Origin: an uncultured Pelagibacteraceae bacterium
Lineage (GTDB): Bacteria > Pseudomonadota > Alphaproteobacteria > Pelagibacterales > Pelagibacteraceae
Assembly (NCBI GenBank): GCA_902635845.1
Contig: CACPPK010000001.1
Coordinates: 124,001-188,000 of the forward strand
Length of the DNA: 64,000 nt
Reading direction: 5' to 3'
Position 1 is the first letter of the stretch; each line of letters starts with the position of its first letter. The notes beneath the pieces are model-generated. The model searched no databases, was not told the DNA's origin, and worked only from the letters and a program-made list of their open reading frames with translations. This document shows, in pieces, positions 51,180 to 59,934 of this stretch. The position numbers and the translations under genes were made by a program.

Positions 51180-52304
51180 TTTTTGCTTCAGATAATTCAA
51201 TCTTCCAATTATTTCGTCCCTATCCATATAATAACCTTGAAGGTGCCTGTGTCCTGAGTTTGGATCAAATTCTGTTCTTCCATGAAGAAGTCTTCTGTTA
51301 TTAAATGAAAAAATATCACCTGGCTCTAATCTGAAATTAATTTGAAATTTAGGGTCATGTAATAAATTTCCAAATCGATGATGGGCTTTATAAACTGAGT
51401 CCATTATATCTGGATGACAATCAAGAGCATCTAGTGTTGCTATACTATAACGAATATCATTGTAATCTCCGTCTTTAGTAAGTGATATTGCTGTACCATA
51501 AACACTTCTGACTGCTTCTTGAGTATAATCTTTATCTCTAAATTTAAGTGGAGTATTTACCAATATATCAAAAGTATCCTTTTCGTTATTTTTTAAATAA
51601 TCTGCCACAGCAAATGCATCTACGGCTGATGAGTCGCCACCCTTTGCTGAATTTATTAAACAGTGTAAAAATTGATAACCAGGTGGATTTTCAAACCAAG
51701 GCAAATCCATATGATTTCTTAAGGCGTGCGCTGTATATGCAGAATTATTTGGTTTTGGAATATTAATTACTTCAAAAGGTGTTTTAAAAAAAGTTTCTCG
51801 AGTATGACTTATTCGATTTAAAACTTTTAATGCAGAATTTTTTTCTACTGGAGCATTTTTAACAATAGCTATTCCGGTATAATGTAAAAGCTCTAACCAT
51901 TTAATCAAACCATCATCAGAGTTTATAATTTCATCATGATCTATCTGTATTGATTTTAAGTTTTTTTCTAATGAACAGTCCCAAAGTTTATATGGAGAAA
52001 CGTACTTTTGTTTATTTTTTAAAGTATAACAATTTTCTCTTAACCATTTTGGATCATAATAACTTATATGGTCTCCTTCGCTCCATTCGATTTCTAATTT
52101 TCCATCTGAACTTATAGAATACTTTGAAGGATTAATGTTTTCTGAGACCTCTAGAATGTTAAACATTCTATGTCTCGAATCTTTATCATGAGCAGTTGGA
52201 CAATTATCTCTTAGCCAAAGGTAATTAAACTTACTCTCTTCACCATCATTCCAAATAACTTTTAAATACGTTGAATTTTTTTCTAGTTTAGAAATTGAGC
52301 TCAC
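51174..52304 (-). CDS. Gamma-butyrobetaine hydroxylase-like Fe/2-oxoglutarate dioxygenase (BBOX/TmpA type)
   Basis: The 376-residue protein has an N-terminal DUF971-like domain (LWLRDNCPTAHD, about 28-110) and a TauD-type catalytic domain. Iron ligands are His198 and Asp200 (NHMDLPW) and His341 (RRLLHGR); Arg353 in GHRHLQG should hold 2-oxoglutarate. BBOX makes L-carnitine from gamma-butyrobetaine; the close relative TmpA hydroxylates 2-trimethylaminoethylphosphonate. The N-terminal zinc site is degenerate: of Cys-x-Cys-x2-Cys only Cys35 remains (with His79). It is divergent from a betaine-type importer and near carnitine-breakdown genes and a TmpB-like gene, so both functions are possible. 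Confidence 0.82.
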   Translation of the reverse strand: MSSISKLEKNSTYLKVIWNDGEESKFNYLWLRDNCPTAHDKDSRHRMFNILEVSENINPSKYSISSDGKLEIEWSEGDHISYYDPKWLRENCYTLKNKQKYVSPYKLWDCSLEKNLKSIQIDHDEIINSDDGLIKWLELLHYTGIAIVKNAPVEKNSALKVLNRISHTRETFFKTPFEVINIPKPNNSAYTAHALRNHMDLPWFENPPGYQFLHCLINSAKGGDSSAVDAFAVADYLKNNEKDTFDILVNTPLKFRDKDYTQEAVRSVYGTAISLTKDGDYNDIRYSIATLDALDCHPDIMDSVYKAHHRFGNLLHDPKFQINFRLEPGDIFSFNNRRLLHGRTEFDPNSGHRHLQGYYMDRDEIIGRLNYLKQKL

Positions 52305-52435
52305 ATTTAATTTTTATATAAAAGAGTAGTCAAATCAACTCAATTAATAGTTGTATCAATAATTCAAAGCTTGTTTTTTATCTACATTCATTATTAAATC
52401 TCGGTATTAAAACTTAACCTTAAGGAGATAATTTA
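52305..52435. promoter_or_regulatory. Divergent promoter region, BBOX-like / betaine importer
   Basis: The 131 bases separate two divergent genes of amine use. A strong Shine-Dalgarno (AAGGAGAT) precedes the binding-protein ATG. TTGTTT at 52371-52376 and TATTAA at 52392-52397 are a possible but weak promoter with a 15-base spacer. Confidence 0.4.
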
Positions 52436-53452
52436 ATGAAGTTTTTAAAGAGATTAACAATCTCAATTTTCCTTCTTTCATCTTTAATTGTAAGTAATGC
52501 AAACGCTGGTGATTGTAAGGCAAGATTGGGAGATTTTGATTGGAGCAGTGCTAACATCCACACAGCTATCACTACTTTCATACTTGAAAAAGGATACGGT
52601 TGTGAAGTGTCTGTAACTAAGGGAAGTACTACTCCGATTATGGCCGCTCATTACGATGGTCAATTAGATGTCATTACTGAAGTTTGGTACGATAATATAA
52701 TTGGTAATTATAAACCTCATGAAGAAGCAGGTACAATTATCCATATGGGAACAAACACACCAGACTCTCAGCAAGCATTCTACGTAGATAAAGCTACTGC
52801 TGATAAATACAATTTAAAATCTGTTGAAGATATGAAAGATCCAAAAATAGCTGCGCTATTTAAAGATCCAGAAGATCCTTCAAAAGGCAGAATGACTAGC
52901 TGTATATCTGGTTGGACTTGCTACACTGTTAACTTGGTTAAGCAAAAAGAGTATGGTTTAGATAAATACTATACAAACTTTGATCCAGGTTCAGGAGGTG
53001 CATTAGATGCTGCTATAGCAGGTGCATTTGCTAAGAAAAAACCAATCTTCACTTACTACTGGGCACCAACTGGATTAATGGGTAAAGTTGATCTAGTAAG
53101 ATTAACTGAACCAAAATTTGATCAAACTTGCTGGGATAATATGTCTGCAGTTGTTGAAGATATCAAAGCTAACGGACCAGATGCTTATAAACCTTCATGC
53201 GCATGTGAATATAGAGATATGGCTTTAACTAAGTCTGTACTTGCAACATGGGCAAAAGCTCATCCAAAAGAAAATGAGTTTATTGGAAAATATACAGTTC
53301 CAACAGCTACTGTTAACAAAATGTTAGCATTCTATGAAGATGAGTCAGGTGGTGATATGGAAGCTACTGCAATAGAGTTCTTGAAAACAGAAACTATGTG
53401 GAAAGACTGGGTGCCAGCTGATGTTGCTAAAAAAGTTTCAGCAGCATTATAA
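52436..53452 (+). CDS. Betaine/carnitine-type ABC transporter substrate-binding protein
   Basis: The 338-residue periplasmic protein has a signal peptide (residues 1-24, cleavage after NANA) and an OpuAC domain. Tryptophan/tyrosine-rich places such as GDFDWSSANIH, TEVWYDN, SGWTCYTVN and FTYYWAPTG likely form the trimethylammonium box. Several cysteines may pair. It heads an operon with permease and ATPase and is followed by a hairpin with a TTCG loop. Given the carnitine and betaine enzymes downstream, carnitine, gamma-butyrobetaine or glycine betaine are the likely ligands. Confidence 0.87.
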   Translation: MKFLKRLTISIFLLSSLIVSNANAGDCKARLGDFDWSSANIHTAITTFILEKGYGCEVSVTKGSTTPIMAAHYDGQLDVITEVWYDNIIGNYKPHEEAGTIIHMGTNTPDSQQAFYVDKATADKYNLKSVEDMKDPKIAALFKDPEDPSKGRMTSCISGWTCYTVNLVKQKEYGLDKYYTNFDPGSGGALDAAIAGAFAKKKPIFTYYWAPTGLMGKVDLVRLTEPKFDQTCWDNMSAVVEDIKANGPDAYKPSCACEYRDMALTKSVLATWAKAHPKENEFIGKYTVPTATVNKMLAFYEDESGGDMEATAIEFLKTETMWKDWVPADVAKKVSAAL

Positions 53453-53475
53453 TCACTAAATTAAATTTATAAGAT

Positions 53476-53499
53476 AGAGCCCTTCGGGGCTCTTTCTTT
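53476..53499 (+). terminator. Hairpin between binding-protein and permease genes (betaine-type importer)
   Basis: AGAGCCC (53476-53482) and GGGCTCT (53487-53493) pair around a TTCG tetraloop and are followed by TTCTTT. The stem is stable though the T tail is interrupted. It lies 23 bases after the binding-protein stop and before the permease ATG, so it probably attenuates or protects the upstream message. Confidence 0.8.
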
Positions 53500-53514
53500 A
53501 AGTAAAAAACAAAT

Positions 53515-54546
53515 ATGGAAGCATTAAAGAAAAATAAAAAAATATTTTTTAATATTGGTTTGTTGGTTGTTTTTGTATGGTTATTAATAACTAGCTATTC
53601 TCAATCAAAAAGAAAACCTGACAATATTGGGGAATTATTAAATGATTTTTCTTGGCTAGGAGGTAAGTGGCCAAAATGGTTAGATTTACCATTAATGAAT
53701 TGGATTAATTCTGGTTTCAAAACACTTAACGAAAAATATGGGTACATATTTGAAGCTATTAACAATGTTCTTTTATATATGTTAATGCTTGTAAAAAATT
53801 TTTTAATTCAAGCTCCATGGCCACTAGTTATACTTGGTGTGGTGGTTCTAACTTACTTTGCAAGTGGAAGAAAAATTGGAACAACAGTATTTGTAGGATT
53901 TTGCACTTTTTTTATAGGTTTTCTTCACCCAATATTCTGGCAAAAAGCAATTGAAACAACTGCAATAATGTTAATTGGAATATTTCTTTGTGTTGTTGCA
54001 GGTATTCCATTGGGAATAGCTATGGCACGAAGCGCAAGAACAAGAAATGTTATTTTGCCAGTTTTAGATTTGATGCAAACTATTCCAAGTTTCTGTTATT
54101 TAATTCCGGGTATTATGTTGTTTGGTTTAGGAGCAGTTCCAGCTATTATAGCTACATTTATTTATGCAGTTCCTCCTTTAGTAAGACTAACAGATTTAGG
54201 AATTAGGCTTGTAGATACTGAGGTTATTGAAGCTGCGGATGCATTTGGTGCAAGTAAAAAACAAAAACTATGGGGAGTACAAATGCCATTAGCTTTGCCA
54301 AATATTATGCAAGGAATTAATCAGTGTACAATGATGGCATTGGCGATGGTTGTTATTGCATCGATGATAGGCACTAGAGGTTTAGGAGATGAAGTTTTAC
54401 TTGGACTTCAACAATTAAATGTAGGAAGAGCTGCTGAAGCAGGGATCGCTATTGTGCTTCTGGCAATAGTTCTTGATAGGATAACTCAATCTTATGGAGA
54501 AACACTACAAGAGAGAACAGCACCAAATACAAAGAAAGGTAAATAA
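53515..54546 (+). CDS. Betaine/carnitine-type ABC transporter permease (ProW-like)
   Basis: The 343-residue inner-membrane protein has one hydrophobic helix near the N-terminus, a spacer, and the BPD_transp_1 core (about 145-330). The core has LMQTIPSFCYLIPGIMLFGLG and the EAA loop EVIEAADAFGASKKQKLWGVQMPLALP. It is a single-unit ProW/OpuAB type, in contrast with the double permease at 5.4 kb. Its stop overlaps the ATPase start by one base. Confidence 0.9.
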   Translation: MEALKKNKKIFFNIGLLVVFVWLLITSYSQSKRKPDNIGELLNDFSWLGGKWPKWLDLPLMNWINSGFKTLNEKYGYIFEAINNVLLYMLMLVKNFLIQAPWPLVILGVVVLTYFASGRKIGTTVFVGFCTFFIGFLHPIFWQKAIETTAIMLIGIFLCVVAGIPLGIAMARSARTRNVILPVLDLMQTIPSFCYLIPGIMLFGLGAVPAIIATFIYAVPPLVRLTDLGIRLVDTEVIEAADAFGASKKQKLWGVQMPLALPNIMQGINQCTMMALAMVVIASMIGTRGLGDEVLLGLQQLNVGRAAEAGIAIVLLAIVLDRITQSYGETLQERTAPNTKKGK

Positions 54547-55571
54547 TGTCTAAAATTGAGATTAATAATGTTTATAAAATCTTCGGTAACAATCCTCAGT
54601 CTGTAATGCCAATGGTAAAAGATGGAGCAAACAAAGAAGAAGTTTTAGAACAAACTGGTCATACTGTTGGTCTTGATAATGTTTCATTAAAAATAGAAGA
54701 AGGAGAAACTTTTGTTTGTATGGGTTTGTCAGGATCTGGAAAATCAACTCTAATTAGGCATTTAAATAGATTAATCGATCCCACTGACGGAGAAATTTTA
54801 GTAGAAGGAACAAATGTAATGTCATTAAATAAAGAACAACTAATTGACTTTAGAAGACATAAAATGAGTATGGTGTTTCAGAGATTTGGTTTGTTCCCAC
54901 ATAAAACTGTTTTACAGAACGTAGGCTATGGATTGGAAATGCAAGGCAAAGCAGAAGAGGAAAGACATAGTGTAGCGATGGAAAAAATTGATGCTGTTGG
55001 TTTAACAGGATTTGAAAATCAATTTCCAAATCAATTATCTGGGGGAATGCAACAAAGGGTTGGTTTAGCAAGAGCACTTGCTACTGATAGTGATATCATG
55101 TTAATGGATGAAGCTTTTAGTGCTTTAGATCCTTTAATTAGAAGTGATATGCAAAAACAACTGCTAGATCTTCAATCAGAATTAAAAAAAACAATCGTAT
55201 TTATTACTCATGATTTAGATGAGTCTTTAAGACTTGGTGATCACATTGGAATATTAAATGCTGGTAAACTTGTTCAAGTTGGAACACCAGTAGACATTAT
55301 AATGAATCCAGCTGATGATTATGTTAAGGCATTTGTTAAAGATGTTAATAGAGCAAAAGTAATTAAAGCTAAAATAGTTATGAAAAAAACTGAAGAAGCA
55401 AATGATATTGATAAATCTAATTTAATAAAAGTTAATGAAGATCAATTTATAGAAGAATTTTTACCTCAAATTGTTTGTTCAAATTCAAACTGTGAGGTTG
55501 TTGATAAAAGTGGAAATGTAAAAGGTTATATATCAAATAAAGAACTACAGACATCACTAACAAAATCTTAA
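54546..55571 (+). CDS. Betaine/carnitine-type ABC transporter ATP-binding subunit (ProV-like)
   Basis: The 341-residue ATPase has the ProV-type N-terminal extension, Walker A GLSGSGKSTLIRHL, signature LSGGMQQRVGLARAL and Walker B MLMDEAFSALD (Ala in place of the common Pro, usual for ProV). The C-terminal part may hold a reduced CBS-type region (SNCEVVDKSGNVKGYISNKEL). It overlaps the permease by one base and precedes the SDR gene by three bases. Confidence 0.9.
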   Translation: MSKIEINNVYKIFGNNPQSVMPMVKDGANKEEVLEQTGHTVGLDNVSLKIEEGETFVCMGLSGSGKSTLIRHLNRLIDPTDGEILVEGTNVMSLNKEQLIDFRRHKMSMVFQRFGLFPHKTVLQNVGYGLEMQGKAEEERHSVAMEKIDAVGLTGFENQFPNQLSGGMQQRVGLARALATDSDIMLMDEAFSALDPLIRSDMQKQLLDLQSELKKTIVFITHDLDESLRLGDHIGILNAGKLVQVGTPVDIIMNPADDYVKAFVKDVNRAKVIKAKIVMKKTEEANDIDKSNLIKVNEDQFIEEFLPQIVCSNSNCEVVDKSGNVKGYISNKELQTSLTKS

Positions 55572-55574
55572 TTA

Positions 55575-56363
55575 ATGGTTAACCAATCATTAAAGAATAA
55601 AAAAATAATAATTTCTGCAGGAGCATCTGGGATAGGTTTAGCTACGGCTAAAGTATGTCTTGCGCGTGGAGCATATGTTTATCTTTGTGATATTGACACT
55701 AAATCTTTAAACAAACTTAATAAACATCCTTTAAAAAATAAAAGATTGTTCTCATATGCATGTGATGCCTCAGATGAAAATCAAGTTTCAGATTTATTTA
55801 AGAAAATAAATAATAAAACAAAAAAAATCGATGCTTTAATAAATAATGTTGGAATCGCTGGACCAACCGGATCACTAGAAAAACTTAAATCTGAAGATTG
55901 GGAAAGAACCATTCAAGTAGATGTTAATAGTCATTTTTATTTTACTAAGAAAGCCATACCTTTAATTAAAAAATCTAGAAATGGATCAATAATAAATATT
56001 TCATCAACTGCTGGTATATTAGGTTTTCCTTTAAGATCCCCTTATGCGGCAAGCAAGTGGGCAATCATTGGAGTTACCAAAACATTGGCGATGGAGCTAG
56101 GTAAATTCAATATAAGAGTTAATGCGGTTTGTCCTGGTTCAATAAAAGGCGAAAGAATGAAAAGAGTAATAAGAGATAAAGCAAAGTTTACAAAAGTTTC
56201 TTCAAAAAAAGTTGAAAAAGAATTTATTTCAATGAGTTCTATGAAAAAATGGATCCTAGAGGAAGATATAGGAAAAATGTGTGCTTTTTTAATATCTGAT
56301 GACTCAAGTAAAGTTTCAGGACAGGTAATTTCTGTAGATGGACATACAGAAAGAAACGACTAA
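55575..56363 (+). CDS. Short-chain dehydrogenase/reductase
   Basis: The 262-residue SDR has the cofactor motif SAGASGIGLATA near the N-terminus, NNVGIAG, the catalytic serine in INISSTAG and the YxxxK in SPYAASKWAII. It lies three bases after the ATPase gene and so is likely in the same operon, converging with the GFA gene (four-base overlap). A role in carnitine or betaine use, or reducing acetoacetate to 3-hydroxybutyrate after the dehydrocarnitine cleavage, is possible but not shown by sequence. Confidence 0.88.
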   Translation: MVNQSLKNKKIIISAGASGIGLATAKVCLARGAYVYLCDIDTKSLNKLNKHPLKNKRLFSYACDASDENQVSDLFKKINNKTKKIDALINNVGIAGPTGSLEKLKSEDWERTIQVDVNSHFYFTKKAIPLIKKSRNGSIINISSTAGILGFPLRSPYAASKWAIIGVTKTLAMELGKFNIRVNAVCPGSIKGERMKRVIRDKAKFTKVSSKKVEKEFISMSSMKKWILEEDIGKMCAFLISDDSSKVSGQVISVDGHTERND

Positions 56364-56758
56364 TTCGAAAACCTTTTATACTTTGGAAGTTTATCAGTAA
56401 TTTTATAAAAATCTGATTTAGTACCAACAAATATATTTCTCATCGTCTTAAGACCTGTTTTTCCATTAAACATACCCGCAGCTATTGATACATTATCTGT
56501 GTTTTTAAATTTAAAAAAAATACTAGCCCCACATTTATTGCAAAATCCTCTTTTTGCACTACTGGATGATTTAAACCATTTGAGAGTTTTTTTATTTATG
56601 AATTTAATATCTTTATCTTTAACATTAGAATAAGCCCCATAAATACCATGGGTTTTTCTACATTGAATACAATGACAATTTGAGACATTTCTATGTTCAC
56701 CACTAGTTTTAAACTTTACTCCTTTACATAAACAACTGGCTGTTAAAGTTTTTTTCAT
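56360..56758 (-). CDS. GFA-family (CENP-V/GFA domain) protein
   Basis: The 132-residue zinc protein shows the GFA cysteine set: CLCKGVKFK, SNCHCIQCRKTHG and RGFCNKCGASIFFKF. Members include glutathione-dependent formaldehyde-activating enzyme, though most have unknown function. It shares a base with the carnitine dehydrogenase gene start/stop and closes the minus-strand run begun by the BKACE gene. Formaldehyde from demethylation might be the reason for its presence; this is inference. Confidence 0.85.
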   Translation of the reverse strand: MKKTLTASCLCKGVKFKTSGEHRNVSNCHCIQCRKTHGIYGAYSNVKDKDIKFINKKTLKWFKSSSSAKRGFCNKCGASIFFKFKNTDNVSIAAGMFNGKTGLKTMRNIFVGTKSDFYKITDKLPKYKRFSN

Positions 56759-57702
56759 TATCTTCTAATTTTATTTTCGTATTTTTTTCTTAATTTTTGA
56801 AGATCAACTAAATACTGATCTCTTATATTTGATATCATTGTAACCGATTTACCCTTGGCTTGTTTTGCTGTTCCTGAAATAAGTCTTGATGATAATTTAT
56901 TTGATAATTTTGGGGCTTTTAATTTTGTCCAAGGTAACTTTAAAGCAGGTCCAAATTGCTCTAACATATGTTTCATTCCTGCTTTTCCACCTGCAAGGTG
57001 AAAAGTTAAAAATGTACCCATTAACGACCATCTTAATCCTGGACCATCTTCAATTGCCCTGTCTAATTCCTCTGTAGTTGCATACCCCTCATTAATTATA
57101 TGTAACCCTTCTCTCCATAATGCTTCTTGCAATCTATCTGATAAATAACCAGGTAATTCATTTTTTACCATAATTGGATTCATAGAAATCGATTCATAAA
57201 ATTTTTTAGCTAAATTTAAATTTTTTCTTGAAGTTCTCTTACCTGGAACAATTTCTACAGCAGGCAATAAATAAACAGGATTAAACGGGTGTCCAATTAT
57301 ACCTCGCTCTGGATTTTTGCATTTTGAATAAATTCTTGTTGGGAGCAAACCTGAAGAACTTGAGGAAATTATTGAATTTGGTTTTGCATACATTCCAATT
57401 TTATTCATCAGTTTAGTTTTTAAAGAATAGTTTTCAGTTGCACATTCCTGAATAAAGTCTGCTTCTTTTAACGCCTGTTCTATTGAAGTAAAAAAATGAA
57501 AATTTTTAAGATTTATTTTTTTTTTGTTAAAAAGTTTTTTTACAAATGGCCATGTTCTTTTTATTTCGGATATTAAATTTTTTTTTAACTTGATATCCTT
57601 ATCAAATGCATAAACAATTTTGTTATGAGCTAAACAACGTATGATCCACCCTGCTCCAATTACACCTGTTCCAATTACAGCAACTTTTTTAATATTTTGC
57701 AT
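56758..57702 (-). CDS. L-carnitine 3-dehydrogenase-like enzyme
   Basis: The 314-residue NAD-dependent 3-hydroxyacyl-CoA dehydrogenase-fold protein begins KKVAVIGTGVIGAGWIIRCL, with NAD motif at residues 11-16, and has HPFNPVYLLPAVEIVPGKRTS, ELPGYLSDRLQEALWREGL and DGPGLRWSLMGTF. This is the pattern of carnitine 3-dehydrogenases, which oxidise L-carnitine to 3-dehydrocarnitine. Its start/stop shares one base with the BKACE gene, the next step of that pathway. The pairing makes the substrate fairly safe. Confidence 0.86.
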   Translation of the reverse strand: MQNIKKVAVIGTGVIGAGWIIRCLAHNKIVYAFDKDIKLKKNLISEIKRTWPFVKKLFNKKKINLKNFHFFTSIEQALKEADFIQECATENYSLKTKLMNKIGMYAKPNSIISSSSSGLLPTRIYSKCKNPERGIIGHPFNPVYLLPAVEIVPGKRTSRKNLNLAKKFYESISMNPIMVKNELPGYLSDRLQEALWREGLHIINEGYATTEELDRAIEDGPGLRWSLMGTFLTFHLAGGKAGMKHMLEQFGPALKLPWTKLKAPKLSNKLSSRLISGTAKQAKGKSVTMISNIRDQYLVDLQKLRKKYENKIRR

Positions 57703-58589
57703 TACTTGTGTTTAACAAGTTTTAACTTCTCTCTTGTTTCTGCAGGTGTCATTGTTGTTGCACCTAGATCTTCAACAATTCTAAGTGCTTTTTCAACTAA
57801 CTGAGCATTTGTTGCTAGTTTGCCTTTAGATAAATACAAATTATCTTCTAAACCCACTCTTGGATTACCGCCCATAATTACAGTTTGTGCTACGAATGGC
57901 ATCTCGTTTTTGGATATTGCAAAACCTGACCACACACCTTCTTTTGGCATAATATCTTTCATTGCTTGCATTGCTAATGGAGTAGCTGGCGCTCCCCATG
58001 GAATTCCTAAACACATTTGAAACATTGGAGGATCGTCTAACAATCCTTCTTTATATAGTTGCGCTCCAAACCACATATTTCCTAAATCAAATGCTTCTAT
58101 TTCTGGTTTTACTTTAATTTCTTTTAATCGTTTTGCAGCTTTTCTTAAATCGTTTGGGGTATTAACCGTTATAACTGAACTATCACCAAAATTTAGAGTT
58201 CCACAATCTAGTGTACAAATTTCAGGTAAAAATTGTTCAGCATTAGCAATTCTTTCCATAACATTTGCCATATCAGTCATTGGTCCAAACTCTAAAGGGT
58301 CTTTGCCTTGACCAATGTCTAAATCTCCACCCATTCCAGTTGTTAAATTTAAAATAACATCCGTATCACTTGAACGAACTCTATCTACAACCTCTTTATA
58401 TAATTCTAGCCTTCTGCTTGGTGTTCCGTCCTCTTCTCTAACATGAATATGTGCTATTGCTGCACCTGCCTTTGCAGCTTCAATCGCCGCTGTTGCAATT
58501 TGTTCTGGTGTTTTTGGCAATTCAGGATGTTTGCTTGCGGTATCTCCTGACCCAGTTACAGCACATGATATGAATACCTTGTTGTTCAT
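57702..58589 (-). CDS. Dehydrocarnitine-cleaving enzyme (BKACE, DUF849 family)
   Basis: The 295-residue beta-keto acid cleavage enzyme has the zinc histidines in AIAHIHVREEDG (His47, His49) and the acetyl-CoA using TIM-barrel features (TTGMGGDLD, VGLEDNLYLSKGKLATNA). With carnitine dehydrogenase overlapped by one base, it should cleave 3-dehydrocarnitine with acetyl-CoA to betainyl-CoA and acetoacetate. It is divergent, 47 bases apart, from the thioesterase gene that would release betaine. Other beta-keto acids are used by other family members. Confidence 0.87.
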   Translation of the reverse strand: MNNKVFISCAVTGSGDTASKHPELPKTPEQIATAAIEAAKAGAAIAHIHVREEDGTPSRRLELYKEVVDRVRSSDTDVILNLTTGMGGDLDIGQGKDPLEFGPMTDMANVMERIANAEQFLPEICTLDCGTLNFGDSSVITVNTPNDLRKAAKRLKEIKVKPEIEAFDLGNMWFGAQLYKEGLLDDPPMFQMCLGIPWGAPATPLAMQAMKDIMPKEGVWSGFAISKNEMPFVAQTVIMGGNPRVGLEDNLYLSKGKLATNAQLVEKALRIVEDLGATTMTPAETREKLKLVKHK

Positions 58590-58636
58590 TTTAAGTAAGA
58601 TTTATACTATTATAAAAAGGACGAGGGAATAAAAAA

Positions 58637-59104
58637 ATGTCATTTTACATAACAGATCTAACAATCAAAAAAGAATGGACCGATTACAATAATCACATGA
58701 ACATGGCTTACTATGTCCTAGTTTTTGATCAGACTTGGGAGATAATTCTTGAAAAATTTAAGATGGGCGAAAAATCTGCAAAGGATACTCAAAGAAGTAC
58801 CATGGTTGTTGAAACTCGAACTACTTATGATGGGGAGGTTAAAGAAGGAGATGGGGTTGAAATTGTTTTAACCTTTTTTGATCATGATAAAAAGAGACTA
58901 CATTTCAAAATGGAAATGATTGAAAAATCATCAAAAAAATTATCTGCAACTATCGAAATGTTAGCTCTCTATATTGATCTTAGTAAAAGAAAAGTTACAG
59001 AATTTGAGGAAGAAAAAATTAAAATTATGGACGACTTTATAAATGAAAATAAAAATGAATTTAATTCTAATAATTTAACAATTATAGGAAAACTTAAAAA
59101 ATGA
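58637..59104 (+). CDS. Hot-dog thioesterase, probable betainyl-CoA thioesterase
   Basis: The 155-residue single-domain 4HBT-type thioesterase has the active-site pattern EWTDYNNHMNMAYYVLVFDQ (Asp16, Asn19, His20, Asn22). In carnitine degradation a thioesterase of this size hydrolyses betainyl-CoA to glycine betaine and CoA, and in many genomes it is beside the dehydrogenase and BKACE. It overlaps the TauD-type gene by four bases and starts the plus-strand operon. A Shine-Dalgarno (GAGGGA) precedes it. The context makes the substrate likely, not proven. Confidence 0.84.
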   Translation: MSFYITDLTIKKEWTDYNNHMNMAYYVLVFDQTWEIILEKFKMGEKSAKDTQRSTMVVETRTTYDGEVKEGDGVEIVLTFFDHDKKRLHFKMEMIEKSSKKLSATIEMLALYIDLSKRKVTEFEEEKIKIMDDFINENKNEFNSNNLTIIGKLKK

Positions 59105-59931
59105 TTGATATAAGATTATTATCTGGAGCATTAGGTGCAGAAATAAATGGAATTGATTTAACTGATGTATCAGATGAAAATTTTAAGAAAATAAACGACC
59201 TATTGTTAGAACACAAAGTTATTTTTTTTAGAGATCAACCTTTAACCACAGAACAGCATATTGCATTAGCTGCAAAGTTTGGCCCATTAGAAACACATGC
59301 ATATGTTAAAGGCCGAAGTGAATTTCCTGAAATTGTAAGAATAATTAAAAAACCTGATGAAAAAACACAATGGGGCGAAGGTTGGCATTCAGATGTTAGT
59401 TACAATAAAAAGCCAACAAAGGCAGTTGTTTTAAAATCAATTAAAATTCCTCCAGTTGGAGGGGATACTGTTTTTTCAAATATGGAACTTGCATGGGAAA
59501 CATTAGATGATGAGATGAAAAATAAGATTAAAGATAAAAAAGCTGTTCATTCATCAAGAGGTGGAGGATTTTTCCTAGATAAATATAAAGCAATGGAGAG
59601 CAATGGAAATATGGATGAATACTCAAATACTCATCCAATTTTAAGAACTCATCCCGAAACAGGTAATAAAATTCTTTTTGTTAACTGGACCTATACAAAA
59701 GAAATAGTTGGCATGGATAAAAAAGAAAGTGATGAGATATTAAATTATTTATTCGAACATCAGGCAAGACTAGATCTTACTTGTAGATTTAAATGGACAG
59801 AAAATGCAATTGCAATTTGGGATAATAGAAGTGTTCAACATTATGCAATCGCTGATTTTTATCCAAATAAAGGACTTGGTTTTGAAAGAATAATGGATCG
59901 GATTGCGATTGAAGGGGATCATCCACAATAA
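59101..59931 (+). CDS. TauD/TfdA-type Fe(II)/2-oxoglutarate dioxygenase
   Basis: The 276-residue oxygenase has iron ligands His96 and Asp98 (GWHSDVSYNK) and His247 (SVQHYAIADF), with Arg263 for 2-oxoglutarate (FERIMDR). ETGNKILFVNW is the usual family loop. Length equals ordinary TauD. It has no N-terminal DUF971 domain, unlike the BBOX-like protein at 51.2 kb. It overlaps the thioesterase gene by four bases and precedes the PhnZ/TmpB-like gene by three bases. A dioxygenase that adds the hydroxyl group needed by the HD oxygenase is the natural hypothesis; the native substrate is not known. Confidence 0.86.
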   Translation: MIDIRLLSGALGAEINGIDLTDVSDENFKKINDLLLEHKVIFFRDQPLTTEQHIALAAKFGPLETHAYVKGRSEFPEIVRIIKKPDEKTQWGEGWHSDVSYNKKPTKAVVLKSIKIPPVGGDTVFSNMELAWETLDDEMKNKIKDKKAVHSSRGGGFFLDKYKAMESNGNMDEYSNTHPILRTHPETGNKILFVNWTYTKEIVGMDKKESDEILNYLFEHQARLDLTCRFKWTENAIAIWDNRSVQHYAIADFYPNKGLGFERIMDRIAIEGDHPQ

Positions 59932-59934
59932 TAA

